Source: Anoxybacillus sp050480245 (GTDB lineage Bacteria > Bacillota > Bacilli > Bacillales > Anoxybacillaceae). From it: a stretch of 25,523 bases of DNA. Of the stretch, positions 14,737 to 21,187 are shown one piece after another (the stretch's first letter is position 1; each line of letters starts with the position of its first letter). The stretch lies in assembly GCA_050480245.1 (NCBI GenBank), contig JBCNEQ010000043.1; one strand, 5' to 3'. The notes under the pieces are model-generated. The model made no database searches and was not told where the DNA came from. It saw nothing but the letters and a program-made list of their open reading frames with translations. The translations under genes were made by a program, and so were the position numbers.

Positions 14737-15258
14737 ATGTTGATGAAAAAGTGGTTTGCCATCATTGTTTTATTTAGTTTTTTTGCATATATGCTTTGGG
14801 AACATATGACGGAAAGACAAACGATAGCAACCGGTATTCATGTAGGAATGAAGGCTCCTGATTTTTCTTTACAAACAACTGATAGAAAAACGGTTCAACT
14901 TTCACAACTGCGCGGAAAAGCGGTTATTGTGAATTTTTGGGCGACGTGGTGTCCACCGTGTCGCGCAGAAATGCCAGATATGCAAAAATTTTATGAACGA
15001 TATCATCAACAAGTAGAAATTGTAGCTGTAAATGTGATGGTACGAGATTTGGAAGGAAAAGTCAGTCAGTTTATAAAAGATTATCATTTGACATTTCCAG
15101 TTGTGCTAGATGTTGATGGACATGTCATGAAACAATATGATATTCAACCCATTCCGACATCTTTTATAATCGATCGACAAGGAATTATTCGTAAAAAACA
15201 AATCGGGCCGATGTCGTATGAACAAATGGTGCAATATGCAGAAAAATGGGGGAAATAG
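14737..15258 (+). CDS. yneN: Membrane-anchored thioredoxin-like protein (YneN/ResA/TlpA type)
   Basis: Extracytoplasmic thiol-disulfide oxidoreductase, 173 residues. Residues 5-21 form an uncleaved signal anchor (KWFAIIVLFSFFAYML); the rest is an AhpC/TSA-thioredoxin fold starting GMKAPDFSLQTTD. The active site is WCPPC (Cys72, Cys75) and the cis-proline is Pro140 in IPTSF. It may reduce apocytochrome c or other secreted thiols, as ResA does, but the substrate cannot be read from sequence. GAAGGG at 14726-14731 suits the ATG at 14737; 14743 is an alternative, and the longer frame from 14665 runs through a terminator. In B. subtilis yneN precedes sspN and tlp, as here. The stop codon lies inside the terminator. 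Confidence 0.88.
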   Translation: MLMKKWFAIIVLFSFFAYMLWEHMTERQTIATGIHVGMKAPDFSLQTTDRKTVQLSQLRGKAVIVNFWATWCPPCRAEMPDMQKFYERYHQQVEIVAVNVMVRDLEGKVSQFIKDYHLTFPVVLDVDGHVMKQYDIQPIPTSFIIDRQGIIRKKQIGPMSYEQMVQYAEKWGK

Positions 15259-15280
15259 CCGAAGAATCGGCTATTTTTTG
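15254..15280 (+). terminator. Terminator containing the yneN stop codon
   Basis: AATAGCCGA (15254-15262) pairs with TCGGCTATT (15267-15275), then T-run. The TAG stop (15256-15258) is within the left arm. Confidence 0.88.
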
Positions 15281-15338
15281 TATATTTTTTGTTATGTTTG
15301 GAAAAGATGGAAAAAAACAAAAAGTAGGTGAATACGTG

Positions 15339-15470
15339 ATGCGGAAAATAAGAAAGCGAACATTTGCAGAACTAGTAATGGAAAATAAGCGACAGCTATT
15401 GAACGATGTCAGCGCATTAGAAAAATTGGAAGAGAAAATGGAAACACGCTGGCTTCATAAACCAGAGTAA
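15339..15470 (+). CDS. FbpB-like small basic protein (43 aa)
   Basis: The sequence MRKIRKRTFAELVMENKRQ with the later block LEKLEEKMETRW fits the FbpB family (Fur-regulated basic protein B), small proteins that in B. subtilis act with the sRNA FsrA in iron-sparing translational control. The start at ATG 15339 is chosen because AGGTG ends eight bases upstream and similarity begins there; GTG 15336 is adjacent. The longer frame from 15246 is not supported. I see no Fur box upstream, so iron control is not evident. The last codons carry the sspN promoter. The family resemblance is from memory and the protein is short. Confidence 0.65.
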   Translation: MRKIRKRTFAELVMENKRQLLNDVSALEKLEEKMETRWLHKPE

Positions 15471-15483
15471 TCCGGCCATACTA
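15454..15483 (+). promoter_or_regulatory. Sigma-G-type promoter of sspN
   Basis: TTCATA (15454-15459), 17 bases, CATACTA (15477-15483). The -10 is an exact match to the sigma-G consensus. It overlaps the end of the FbpB-like gene, predicting forespore transcription of sspN and possibly tlp. Confidence 0.65.
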
Positions 15484-15503
15484 TAAGGGAGGGGGGATGA
15501 AAA

Positions 15504-15647
15504 ATGGGTAATCCAAAAAGCAATCAACAACCGTTTGTACCGCAACATATCGGAACAAAACCAAGAGCAGCTGGCGGCAATAAAGGAAAGCAAATGCAAG
15601 ATCAATCGGGGCAACATCCGCAAGTCATTCAAACAAAAGGTGAATAA
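15504..15647 (+). CDS. sspN: Small acid-soluble spore protein N
   Basis: A 47-residue spore-core protein beginning MGNPKSNQQPFVPQHIGTKP, with the FVPxHxGT signature of SspN and a Gly/Lys/Gln-rich remainder. It is a minor SASP made only in the forespore. GGGAGGGGGG precedes the ATG at 15504; an ATG seven bases earlier is out of frame. The neighbours yneN and tlp match the B. subtilis order, where sspN and tlp form a sigma-G operon. A hairpin overlaps its stop codon but lacks a U-run, which would permit read-through to tlp. Confidence 0.9.
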   Translation: MGNPKSNQQPFVPQHIGTKPRAAGGNKGKQMQDQSGQHPQVIQTKGE

Positions 15648-15666
15648 GGGCGAATACTCGCCCTTA
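15645..15666 (+). terminator. Hairpin at the sspN stop codon, weak terminator
   Basis: TAAGGGCGA (15645-15653) pairs perfectly with TCGCCCTTA (15658-15666). No T-run follows, so it may be a partial terminator or an mRNA-stabilising hairpin between sspN and tlp. Confidence 0.5.
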
Positions 15667-15771
15667 TTAAAGTTTACATAATAATATTATAATAAACAAA
15701 ATAATGTGTATAACATAAAAAAACGTACATGATAAATGATGTACATTTTACTTTTATAAGGAGGATACAAA

Positions 15772-15999
15772 ATGAGACCAAATCATGATGACCGTCGCGA
15801 TAATGTAGAAAAATTACAAGACATGGTACAAAATACGCTTGAAAATATCGAAAAAGCGGAAGAAACGATGGCATTTGCTACCGCAGAGGAGCGCGAGAAG
15901 ATTAAGCAAAAAAATCACCGTCGCGAAGAAGCAATTGGAGCGATGCGAGAGGAAATTAAAGATGAGGCAAGAGCGAGAGAAGAAGGATATGAATTGTAA
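15772..15999 (+). CDS. tlp: Thioredoxin-like spore protein Tlp
   Basis: A 75-residue, highly charged helical protein starting MRPNHDDRRDNVEKLQDMV, with the NxxNIExAEE-type segment and the KNxRREEAIxxMRxEIKDEA block typical of Tlp. Despite the name it has no CxxC motif. It is a forespore-made small acid-soluble protein. AAGGAGG precedes the ATG. The 124-base gap from sspN holds CATGATA (15728-15734), a possible sigma-G -10 with a poor -35, so tlp may have its own promoter. A strong terminator begins at its stop codon. Confidence 0.92.
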   Translation: MRPNHDDRRDNVEKLQDMVQNTLENIEKAEETMAFATAEEREKIKQKNHRREEAIGAMREEIKDEARAREEGYEL

Positions 16000-16023
16000 A
16001 AGCCGCATACGTGCGGCTTTTTT
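15998..16023 (+). terminator. Terminator of tlp
   Basis: AAAAGCCGCA (15998-16007) pairs with TGCGGCTTTT (16012-16021); TACG loop; T-run. Starts within the stop codon. Confidence 0.9.
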
Positions 16024-16099
16024 AGCTGGTTGTTTTCTGCTTTTCATGTGTTTATGGTACAATAAAAACAAAGTACGCTATATCGGAGAGTGAGAAGCC

Positions 16100-16519
16100 A
16101 TGATCATTTCACAAAAAGAGATTGAAGTTCGCTATGCGGAAACAGATCAAATGGGAGTTGTTTATCATGCGAATTATATTATTTGGCTAGAGATTGGACG
16201 AGCTCATTTTATTCAACAGCTTGGCTTTCAATATGCTGATATGGAGAAAAGGGGAATTGTTTCTCCTGTCATTGATTTACAAATTTCTTATAAAAAACCG
16301 TTACGATACGGTGAAACGGCCACGATCAAAACGTGGGTAGAATCATATGATGGGATTCGAGTCGTTTATGGATACGAAGTGTTAACGCCGACAAAAGAAG
16401 TCGCGGCAACAGCAACGTCTAAACATGTTTGTGTGACGAAGGAGACGTTTCAACCTGTTTTAATTAGAAAATATTTCCCTGATTGGCATGAGGCGTACGA
16501 ACGAGCAAAAAAAAGATAA
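16100..16519 (+). CDS. yneP: Acyl-CoA thioesterase, 4HBT hot-dog fold (YneP)
   Basis: A 139-residue hot-dog-fold enzyme of the YbgC/4-hydroxybenzoyl-CoA thioesterase family, expected to hydrolyse acyl-CoA thioesters in the cytosol. The family signature ETDQMGVVYHANYIIWLEIG is at residues 14-33, with Asp16 as the catalytic acidic residue and His23 beside it. Substrate chain length cannot be inferred. TACAAT at 16058-16063 is a candidate -10 box with a weak -35. GGAGAGTGAG precedes the ATG. In B. subtilis yneP follows tlp. Its stop codon lies within a terminator shared with the convergent yneR. Confidence 0.88.
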   Translation: MIISQKEIEVRYAETDQMGVVYHANYIIWLEIGRAHFIQQLGFQYADMEKRGIVSPVIDLQISYKKPLRYGETATIKTWVESYDGIRVVYGYEVLTPTKEVAATATSKHVCVTKETFQPVLIRKYFPDWHEAYERAKKR

Positions 16520-16542
16520 AAGCGGGTGTCGCCCGCTTTTAT
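16516..16542. terminator. Bidirectional terminator containing both yneP and yneR stop codons
   Basis: ATAAAAGCGGG (16516-16526) pairs with CCCGCTTTTAT (16532-16542). The yneP TAA (16517-16519) is in the left arm and the yneR stop (16539-16541, minus strand) in the right arm. T-rich sequence follows on both strands. Confidence 0.88.
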
Positions 16543-16826
16543 TTGTATGTAAATATCGGCTCGTTTTGTTTATCATCAAACGTAATATGCAAATCACGAC
16601 CGTCAAAATACCACAGATCATTTTGTTCAATAAAAAAGATGACACCGTCTTTTTCTAATGTAACCGCAGCGTCGATTGGCTCTTCCTTATTCACCCCTAA
16701 AGAAAACCCTTTTTGTACGGTGCTGCAACCGCCGTATCGAGCAAAGAAGCGAACGTAGTCTCCACGCTGCAAATGGAGCTCTTCTTTATACCACTGAAAC
16801 GCTTGATCGCACATGTATATGTTCAT
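16539..16826 (-). CDS. yneR: HesB-like domain protein YneR
   Basis: A 95-residue protein of the HesB/IscA-like superfamily, related to Fe-S carrier proteins. Recognisable blocks are the WYKEEL start, DYVRFFARYGGCS, KGFSLGV and the C-terminal WYFDGRDLHITFDD. Only the first of the three cysteines that bind Fe-S in true IscA proteins is present (in GGCS); the C-terminal CxC is absent, so classic cluster assembly is doubtful. B. subtilis YneR is the same. I place the start at 16826 (MNIYMCDQ), matching YneR; the frame extends to an ATG at 16838 that sits directly on the GAAGG ribosome binding site. Convergent with yneP. Confidence 0.85.
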   Translation of the reverse strand: MNIYMCDQAFQWYKEELHLQRGDYVRFFARYGGCSTVQKGFSLGVNKEEPIDAAVTLEKDGVIFFIEQNDLWYFDGRDLHITFDDKQNEPIFTYK

Positions 16827-16838
16827 TATGTTCACCAT

Positions 16839-17147
16839 CCTTCACCAATAATTATAAAAGAACGAGAAACGTTTTTCTATTTTTGAATACTCGATTTAAG
16901 AAAAAATAAAAAAGTAACTATACAAATGGTGGTAAAACATGTATCATTAATCCGTAATGAATGTAAAAGAGAAAGGAGTGACGGTTCCGTTATGAGCAGG
17001 ACGAGTACGAATGAACCAGAACCAGCAATAATAGAGGAAATAGCTCCGTTTTTTGGCGCTGGAACGTACTGCTCAAAAACGAAACAGGCGCTCCAACGAC
17101 TAAAAGGCGGTGCTTACCTCTTATAAACAAGATAGGGGGGTTACGCC
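16839..17147 (+). other. Intergenic leader of corA with a Glu/Pro-rich short ORF
   Basis: About 310 bases between divergent yneR and corA. A frame from ATG 16992 to TAA 17126 (44 codons) opens MSRTSTNEPEPAIIEEIAPF and ends RLKGGAYLL, 21 bases before corA with no terminator in between. Its ribosome binding site (AAAGGAG, 16972-16978) is 13 bases away, which is too far, and its codons (ATA ATA, AGG, CTC) differ from neighbouring genes. It could be a leader peptide or a chance frame. I saw no M-box or other known riboswitch. Confidence 0.3.
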
Positions 17148-18086
17148 ATGATGAACATTTATTTATCTAACGATCAAGGAAAATTAGAGGAAATTTACGA
17201 GTTAAAAAACGGCTGCTGGGTGAATCTCGTCTCCCCAACAGAAAGTGAAATTCGCTACATTGCAGAACATGTAAATATTCCCATTGATTCGATTAAAGAT
17301 GCACTTGACGATGAAGAGCGTTCACGTATTGAAAAAGAAGATAATCATGTATTGATTATCGTTGATATCCCAATTATTACGTACGATGAAGGAAACATTC
17401 CAACGTATGAAACCATTCCAATTGGAATGATTATTACAAATACATGTTTTATCACTGTCTGCTTGCAAGAAAACCCGATTTTTGAAGAATTCACAAAAAA
17501 CAAGGTAAAAAATTTTTATACGTATATGAAAACGCGTTTTGCATTGCAAATGTTATATATCATTTCGACGTATTACTTAAGATATTTAAAGCACATTAAT
17601 CGTAAAACGAGCGAGATTGAAAAACAGTTGCATCAATCAATGCAAAATAAAGAGTTATTTTCTTTGCTTAGTTTAGAAAAGAGCCTTGTTTATTTTACCA
17701 CATCATTAAAAGCAAACAATATTGTGATGGAACGACTGCTTCGATTAAATTATTTACGGATGTATGAAGATGATCAAGAATTGTTAGAAGATGTCATTAT
17801 TGAAAATAAGCAAGCGATTGAGATGACAGAAGTATATAGCAGCATTTTAAGTGGAATGATGGACGCGTTTGCTTCAGTCATCTCAAATAACTTAAATATG
17901 GTGATGAAATTTTTAGCTGCGGTTACGATTGTGATTTCTTTTCCAACGATGGTGACGAGCTTCTACGGCATGAACGTTCCAATACCACATCAAGATAAAC
18001 CGTATGCATATTTAATTGCCTTAGGTGTTTCTTTAGCTTTTTCTAGCATTACAGCATTTATTTTTTGGAAGAAACGTTATTTTTAG
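17148..18086 (+). CDS. corA: CorA-family divalent cation transporter
   Basis: Pentameric magnesium/cobalt channel family, 312 residues. The N-terminal ~240 residues form the cytoplasmic domain and long stalk helix (EEIYELKNGCWVNLVSPTE, LDDEERSRIEKEDNH). Two membrane helices follow at about 248-271 and 285-306, separated by the signature loop YGMNVPIP (GMN at 274-276), and the chain ends with the basic WKKRYF inside. It resembles B. subtilis YfjQ. TAGGGGGG precedes the ATG pair at 17148/17151 with good spacing for 17148. Whether it carries Mg, Co or another ion in vivo cannot be told from sequence. Monocistronic, closed by a strong terminator. Confidence 0.92.
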   Translation: MMNIYLSNDQGKLEEIYELKNGCWVNLVSPTESEIRYIAEHVNIPIDSIKDALDDEERSRIEKEDNHVLIIVDIPIITYDEGNIPTYETIPIGMIITNTCFITVCLQENPIFEEFTKNKVKNFYTYMKTRFALQMLYIISTYYLRYLKHINRKTSEIEKQLHQSMQNKELFSLLSLEKSLVYFTTSLKANNIVMERLLRLNYLRMYEDDQELLEDVIIENKQAIEMTEVYSSILSGMMDAFASVISNNLNMVMKFLAAVTIVISFPTMVTSFYGMNVPIPHQDKPYAYLIALGVSLAFSSITAFIFWKKRYF

Positions 18087-18114
18087 AAGAACGGCATGCA
18101 CCGTTCTTTTTTTT
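18087..18114 (+). terminator. Terminator of corA
   Basis: AAGAACGG (18087-18094) pairs with CCGTTCTT (18101-18108), loop CATGCA, then T(8). Confidence 0.9.
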
Positions 18115-18169
18115 ATACCGATAAAATACGAACATTTAATTAATTTTTTTTAAAAAAGTACGTTTTTTA

Positions 18170-18198
18170 TTGACTCATTATCGACTATTTAGTATATT
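18170..18198 (+). promoter_or_regulatory. Sigma-A promoter of the FAD oxidoreductase gene
   Basis: TTGACT (18170-18175), 17 bases, TATATT (18193-18198), about 34 bases before the start codon. Confidence 0.75.
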
Positions 18199-18231
18199 AA
18201 CATTCGGAAAATGAAAGGTGAGGGATGAATA

Positions 18232-19668
18232 ATGAACAACCGTTATGATGTAATCGTTGTTGGAGCTGGTCCGGCAGGGATTTTTACTTGTTATGAATTG
18301 ACATTAAAATTGCCAGGTGCGCGCGTGTTGCTTGTTGATAAAGGACACGATATTTATAAACGAAATTGTCCCATTTTGCAAAAAAAGATTGAGAAATGTC
18401 CACCACCGGTTGGGAAAAAAGATTATGCGGGATGTTTACCTGCCTGTTCGATTACAAACGGATTTGGAGGAGCGGGAGCATATTCGGATGGTAAGTTTAA
18501 CATTACGAGCGAGTTTGGTGGGTGGATGACGGATTATTTACCTGATTCGACTGTGTTAGAACTCATTCGTTATGTGGATGAAATTAATTTAAAGCACGGT
18601 GCTACGCATACATTAACTGATCCGCTTACGGATGAAGTGAGAGAAATTGAAAAACGCGCCTATGCTGCTGGACTGAAATTGTTACGTGCGCAAGTTCGTC
18701 ATCTTGGTACAGAACAAAATTTAGAAATTTTAAAAAGCATATATGAATATTTACGAAAACATATTGATATGATGTTTAAGATGGAAGTTAGTGATATTGT
18801 GACTGAAAAAATACATGGTACGAATCACGTCAAAGGTATCCAATTGAAAAATGGAGATGTATTCTATGCTGATCGAGTCGTCATTGCCCCTGGACGTGAT
18901 GGTTCGGCTTGGTTAACGAATATATTGAAGCGCCGTGGATTGAAAATGATCAATAATCAAGTCGATATTGGCGTTCGTGTCGAAACGTCTAATGTAGTCA
19001 TGGAGGAAATTAACACACATTTGTACGAAGGAAAGTTTATTTTTAATGCATCCGTGGGAACACAAGTGCGAACGTTTTGCAGTAATCCATCTGGGCATGT
19101 TGTTGTTGAAAACCATTCTGGCATTATGCTTGCAAACGGTCATGCATATAAAGATCCGAAATTAGGAAGCAACAACACAAATTTCGCTCTCCTAGTTTCC
19201 CATAAATTTTCTGATCCGTTTGATCAGCCGAACGAATATGCACATCAAATTTCCCGCTTGGCCAATGCACTATCTAACGGGGGAATTATTGTACAAAAAT
19301 ACGGTGATATTTTAAAAGGTAGACGTTCAACTGAAAAACGAATTAAAGAAGGATTTATCGAACCGACGTTAAAAGAAGCGGTTCCAGGGGATTTAGGTCT
19401 CGTTCTTCCTTACAATACGATGAAAAGTTTAATTGAGATGACAGAAGCATTGAACTATGTCACTCCAGGGATTGCTTCAGAACATACGCTTTTTTATGGA
19501 GTAGAAGCGAAGTTTTATTCCGCTCGCCCGAAATTAAATGAACGTTTTGAAACGGAAATTTCAGGGCTGTATGTCGGAGGAGATGGCGCAGGAATTACGC
19601 GTGGACTTGCACAAGCAGGAGCATGTGGCGTATGGATTGCCCGAAATATCGTGGAAACGTATAACTAG
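18232..19668 (+). CDS. FAD-dependent dehydrogenase, COG2509 type
   Basis: A 478-residue flavoprotein of unknown substrate. The N-terminal dinucleotide fold VIVVGAGPAGIF binds FAD (GxGxxG at 11-16), followed by an acidic VLLVDKG strand end. The block GFGGAGAYSDGKFN (77-90) and the C-terminal second FAD motif YVGGDGAGITRGLAQAG (from ~446) are typical of this uncharacterised dehydrogenase group. Four cysteines in the first 75 residues (46, 56, 68, 72) may form a metal or redox site. No membrane span is seen. AAAGGTGAGGG precedes the ATG. The gene is monocistronic with a good promoter and terminator; its neighbour bioB is separately controlled. No function is assigned. Confidence 0.85.
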   Translation: MNNRYDVIVVGAGPAGIFTCYELTLKLPGARVLLVDKGHDIYKRNCPILQKKIEKCPPPVGKKDYAGCLPACSITNGFGGAGAYSDGKFNITSEFGGWMTDYLPDSTVLELIRYVDEINLKHGATHTLTDPLTDEVREIEKRAYAAGLKLLRAQVRHLGTEQNLEILKSIYEYLRKHIDMMFKMEVSDIVTEKIHGTNHVKGIQLKNGDVFYADRVVIAPGRDGSAWLTNILKRRGLKMINNQVDIGVRVETSNVVMEEINTHLYEGKFIFNASVGTQVRTFCSNPSGHVVVENHSGIMLANGHAYKDPKLGSNNTNFALLVSHKFSDPFDQPNEYAHQISRLANALSNGGIIVQKYGDILKGRRSTEKRIKEGFIEPTLKEAVPGDLGLVLPYNTMKSLIEMTEALNYVTPGIASEHTLFYGVEAKFYSARPKLNERFETEISGLYVGGDGAGITRGLAQAGACGVWIARNIVETYN

Positions 19669-19690
19669 CGAGGATGTCTCGCTAGTTTTT
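19663..19690 (+). terminator. Terminator containing the oxidoreductase stop codon
   Basis: AACTAGCGAG (19663-19672) pairs with CTCGCTAGTT (19678-19687), followed by T(5) to 19690. The TAG stop is in the left arm, and the T-run overlaps the first half-site of the BirA operator. Confidence 0.92.
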
Positions 19691-19741
19691 GTTAACTTAT
19701 AAGAATATGATGTTGACATATAAAAGTGAATCGAATACGAT
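19689..19741 (+). promoter_or_regulatory. bioB promoter with BirA-type operator
   Basis: TTGTTAAC (19689-19696) and GTTGACAT (19712-19719), 15 bases apart, form the spaced inverted repeat recognised by the biotin repressor/ligase BirA in Firmicutes. The right half contains the -35 TTGACA (19713-19718), followed after 17 bases by TACGAT (19736-19741). BirA bound to biotinyl-AMP would block RNA polymerase. Confidence 0.75.
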
Positions 19742-19773
19742 TATTGGTAATTAGAAGTAAAAGGGGGAGAACG

Positions 19774-20763
19774 ATGAATTGGTTATTGTTAGCGGATCGT
19801 GTATTAGCTGGGGAAGAAATTACAGACGATGAAGCGCTCGCTATATTAAATTGCCCGGATGACGAATTATTGTTATTGTTACAAGGGGCTTATCGCATTC
19901 GTCAAACGTATTACGGAAATAAAGTGAAATTAAATATGATTATGAATGCAAAGTCGGGGTTGTGTCCAGAAAATTGTGGATACTGTTCGCAATCTTCTAT
20001 ATCTACCGCACCTATTTCGACATATAAAATGGTAAGTAAAGATGCGATTTTACAAGGTGCTAAACGAGCGTATGAATCAAAAATCGGAACATATTGTATT
20101 GTTGCGAGCGGAAGAGGGCCGAGCGATAAGGAAATTGATATTGTTGTATCTGCGGTGAGAGAAATTAAGGAAGCATATGGCTTAAAAGTATGCGCCTGTT
20201 TAGGAATATTAAAATTGGAACAAGCGTTACGCTTAAAAGAAGCAGGTGTGGACCGATACAACCATAATATTAATACGTCTAGAGAACATCATCCTCACAT
20301 TACAACTTCTCATACATACGATGATCGGGTGCGTACGGTAGAAACAGTCAAGGAAGCCGGGATGTCGCCATGTTCTGGCGTCATTATCGGTATGAAAGAG
20401 ACGAAACAAGATGTCGTTGCTATGGCAAGAAGCTTAAAAGTGCTAGATGCAGACTCGATTCCAGTAAATTTTCTTCATGCGATTGATGGAACGCCATTAG
20501 CAGGGACAAACGAATTAAATCCGCGTTACTGTTTAAAAGTGTTGGCTCTGTTTCGTTATATGAATCCAACGAAAGAAATTCGTATTTCTGGAGGCAGGGA
20601 AGTAAATTTACGCAGCCTGCAACCGCTTGGTTTATATGCTGCGAACTCCATTTTTGTCGGAGATTATTTAACAACATCTGGGCAAGAAAAACATGCTGAT
20701 TTTCAAATGCTCGAAGATTTAGGATTTGAGATTGACTTTGCTCCAGCATCTTGTGCCATATAA
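19774..20763 (+). CDS. bioB: Biotin synthase
   Basis: Radical SAM enzyme that inserts sulfur into dethiobiotin, the last step of biotin synthesis. The SAM-binding [4Fe-4S] cysteines are Cys64, Cys68 and Cys71 in CPENCGYC. Other family blocks follow: VASGRGP, a sulfur-cluster region with CACLGIL, YNHNINTS, IIGMKET and ISGGREVNLRSLQ. Length from ATG 19774 is 329 aa, normal for BioB; AAAGGGGGAG supports this start over the frame from 19726. No other bio gene lies in the window, so the rest of the pathway must be elsewhere, or the cell salvages dethiobiotin. BirA control is predicted from the overlapping operator. Confidence 0.95.
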   Translation: MNWLLLADRVLAGEEITDDEALAILNCPDDELLLLLQGAYRIRQTYYGNKVKLNMIMNAKSGLCPENCGYCSQSSISTAPISTYKMVSKDAILQGAKRAYESKIGTYCIVASGRGPSDKEIDIVVSAVREIKEAYGLKVCACLGILKLEQALRLKEAGVDRYNHNINTSREHHPHITTSHTYDDRVRTVETVKEAGMSPCSGVIIGMKETKQDVVAMARSLKVLDADSIPVNFLHAIDGTPLAGTNELNPRYCLKVLALFRYMNPTKEIRISGGREVNLRSLQPLGLYAANSIFVGDYLTTSGQEKHADFQMLEDLGFEIDFAPASCAI

Positions 20764-20838
20764 AAAGCCGACGTTGGTGTGAAGCGACCCCTGTCAAGTA
20801 GACAGGGGTCACTTCACTTTCAGTGTGTCGGCTTTTTT
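20762..20838 (+). terminator. bioB terminator with nested long palindrome
   Basis: Outer stem AAAAAGCCGAC (20762-20772) pairs with GTCGGCTTTTT (20827-20837), ending in T(6). Inside it lies a second palindrome: 20779-20795 against 20801-20817, 16 of 17 pairs (one C-A mismatch), five-base loop AAGTA. Terminator loops are usually a few bases; this one holds 54, most of it a separate strong hairpin. Confidence 0.8.
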
Positions 20839-20888
20839 ATATGTACATATACTATACTAACAATGATGTTTAACAATGGAGTGAAGTT

Positions 20889-20945
20889 ATGAGACAAATC
20901 GTTGAGCAACCCAAAAAGTTTACAAAGCGGAAACGACGCGAATAA
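20889..20945 (+). CDS. Very short basic reading frame (18 aa)
   Basis: MRQIVEQPKKFTKRKRRE, preceded by GGAG (20878-20881) seven bases before the ATG. It is highly basic at the C-terminus. A TATACT at 20854-20859 could be a -10 box. It converges on the small membrane gene at 20949-21059 with three bases between stops. The ribosome binding site is good but the frame is so short that chance is likely. No family recognised. Confidence 0.25.
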   Translation: MRQIVEQPKKFTKRKRRE

Positions 20946-20948
20946 ACA

Positions 20949-21059
20949 TTATAAACATTGCCATAACACGTATATGAAATAAGGAAAACAAAAAAAGAGT
21001 ATACCGCAAAAGAGCGCATTCGTGGTCGTTTCCATCCATTGATCAATTCGTTCGTCCAT
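20949..21059 (-). CDS. Small membrane protein (36 aa)
   Basis: Starts MDERIDQWMETTTNALF and continues as a hydrophobic span of about 20 residues with several aromatic residues and cysteines, ending LWQCL. The minus-strand ribosome binding site is ACGGAGGACAACCTT, eight bases of spacing before the ATG, which is strong support for a gene this short. Topology predicts an acidic cytoplasmic or external N-terminus and one membrane span. I do not recognise a family. It is divergent from yozD (21188) with a 128-base gap that contains the palindrome TATGTATACATA (21093-21104), which may be a shared operator. Confidence 0.55.
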   Translation of the reverse strand: MDERIDQWMETTTNALFCGILFFCFPYFIYVLWQCL

Positions 21060-21187
21060 AAGGTTGTCCTCCGTATTTTTTTACTTTCAACGTATGTATA
21101 CATAGCGACAAATATACATAAAAACGGATGACATAGATGACATAAATGAATGATTTTTTCATAACATAATACAAAGGGGGCGATATT

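Noticed and set aside
16839..17147. M-box (Mg) or yybP-ykoY (Mn) riboswitch before corA
   Set aside because: The conserved core segments of either class are not present.
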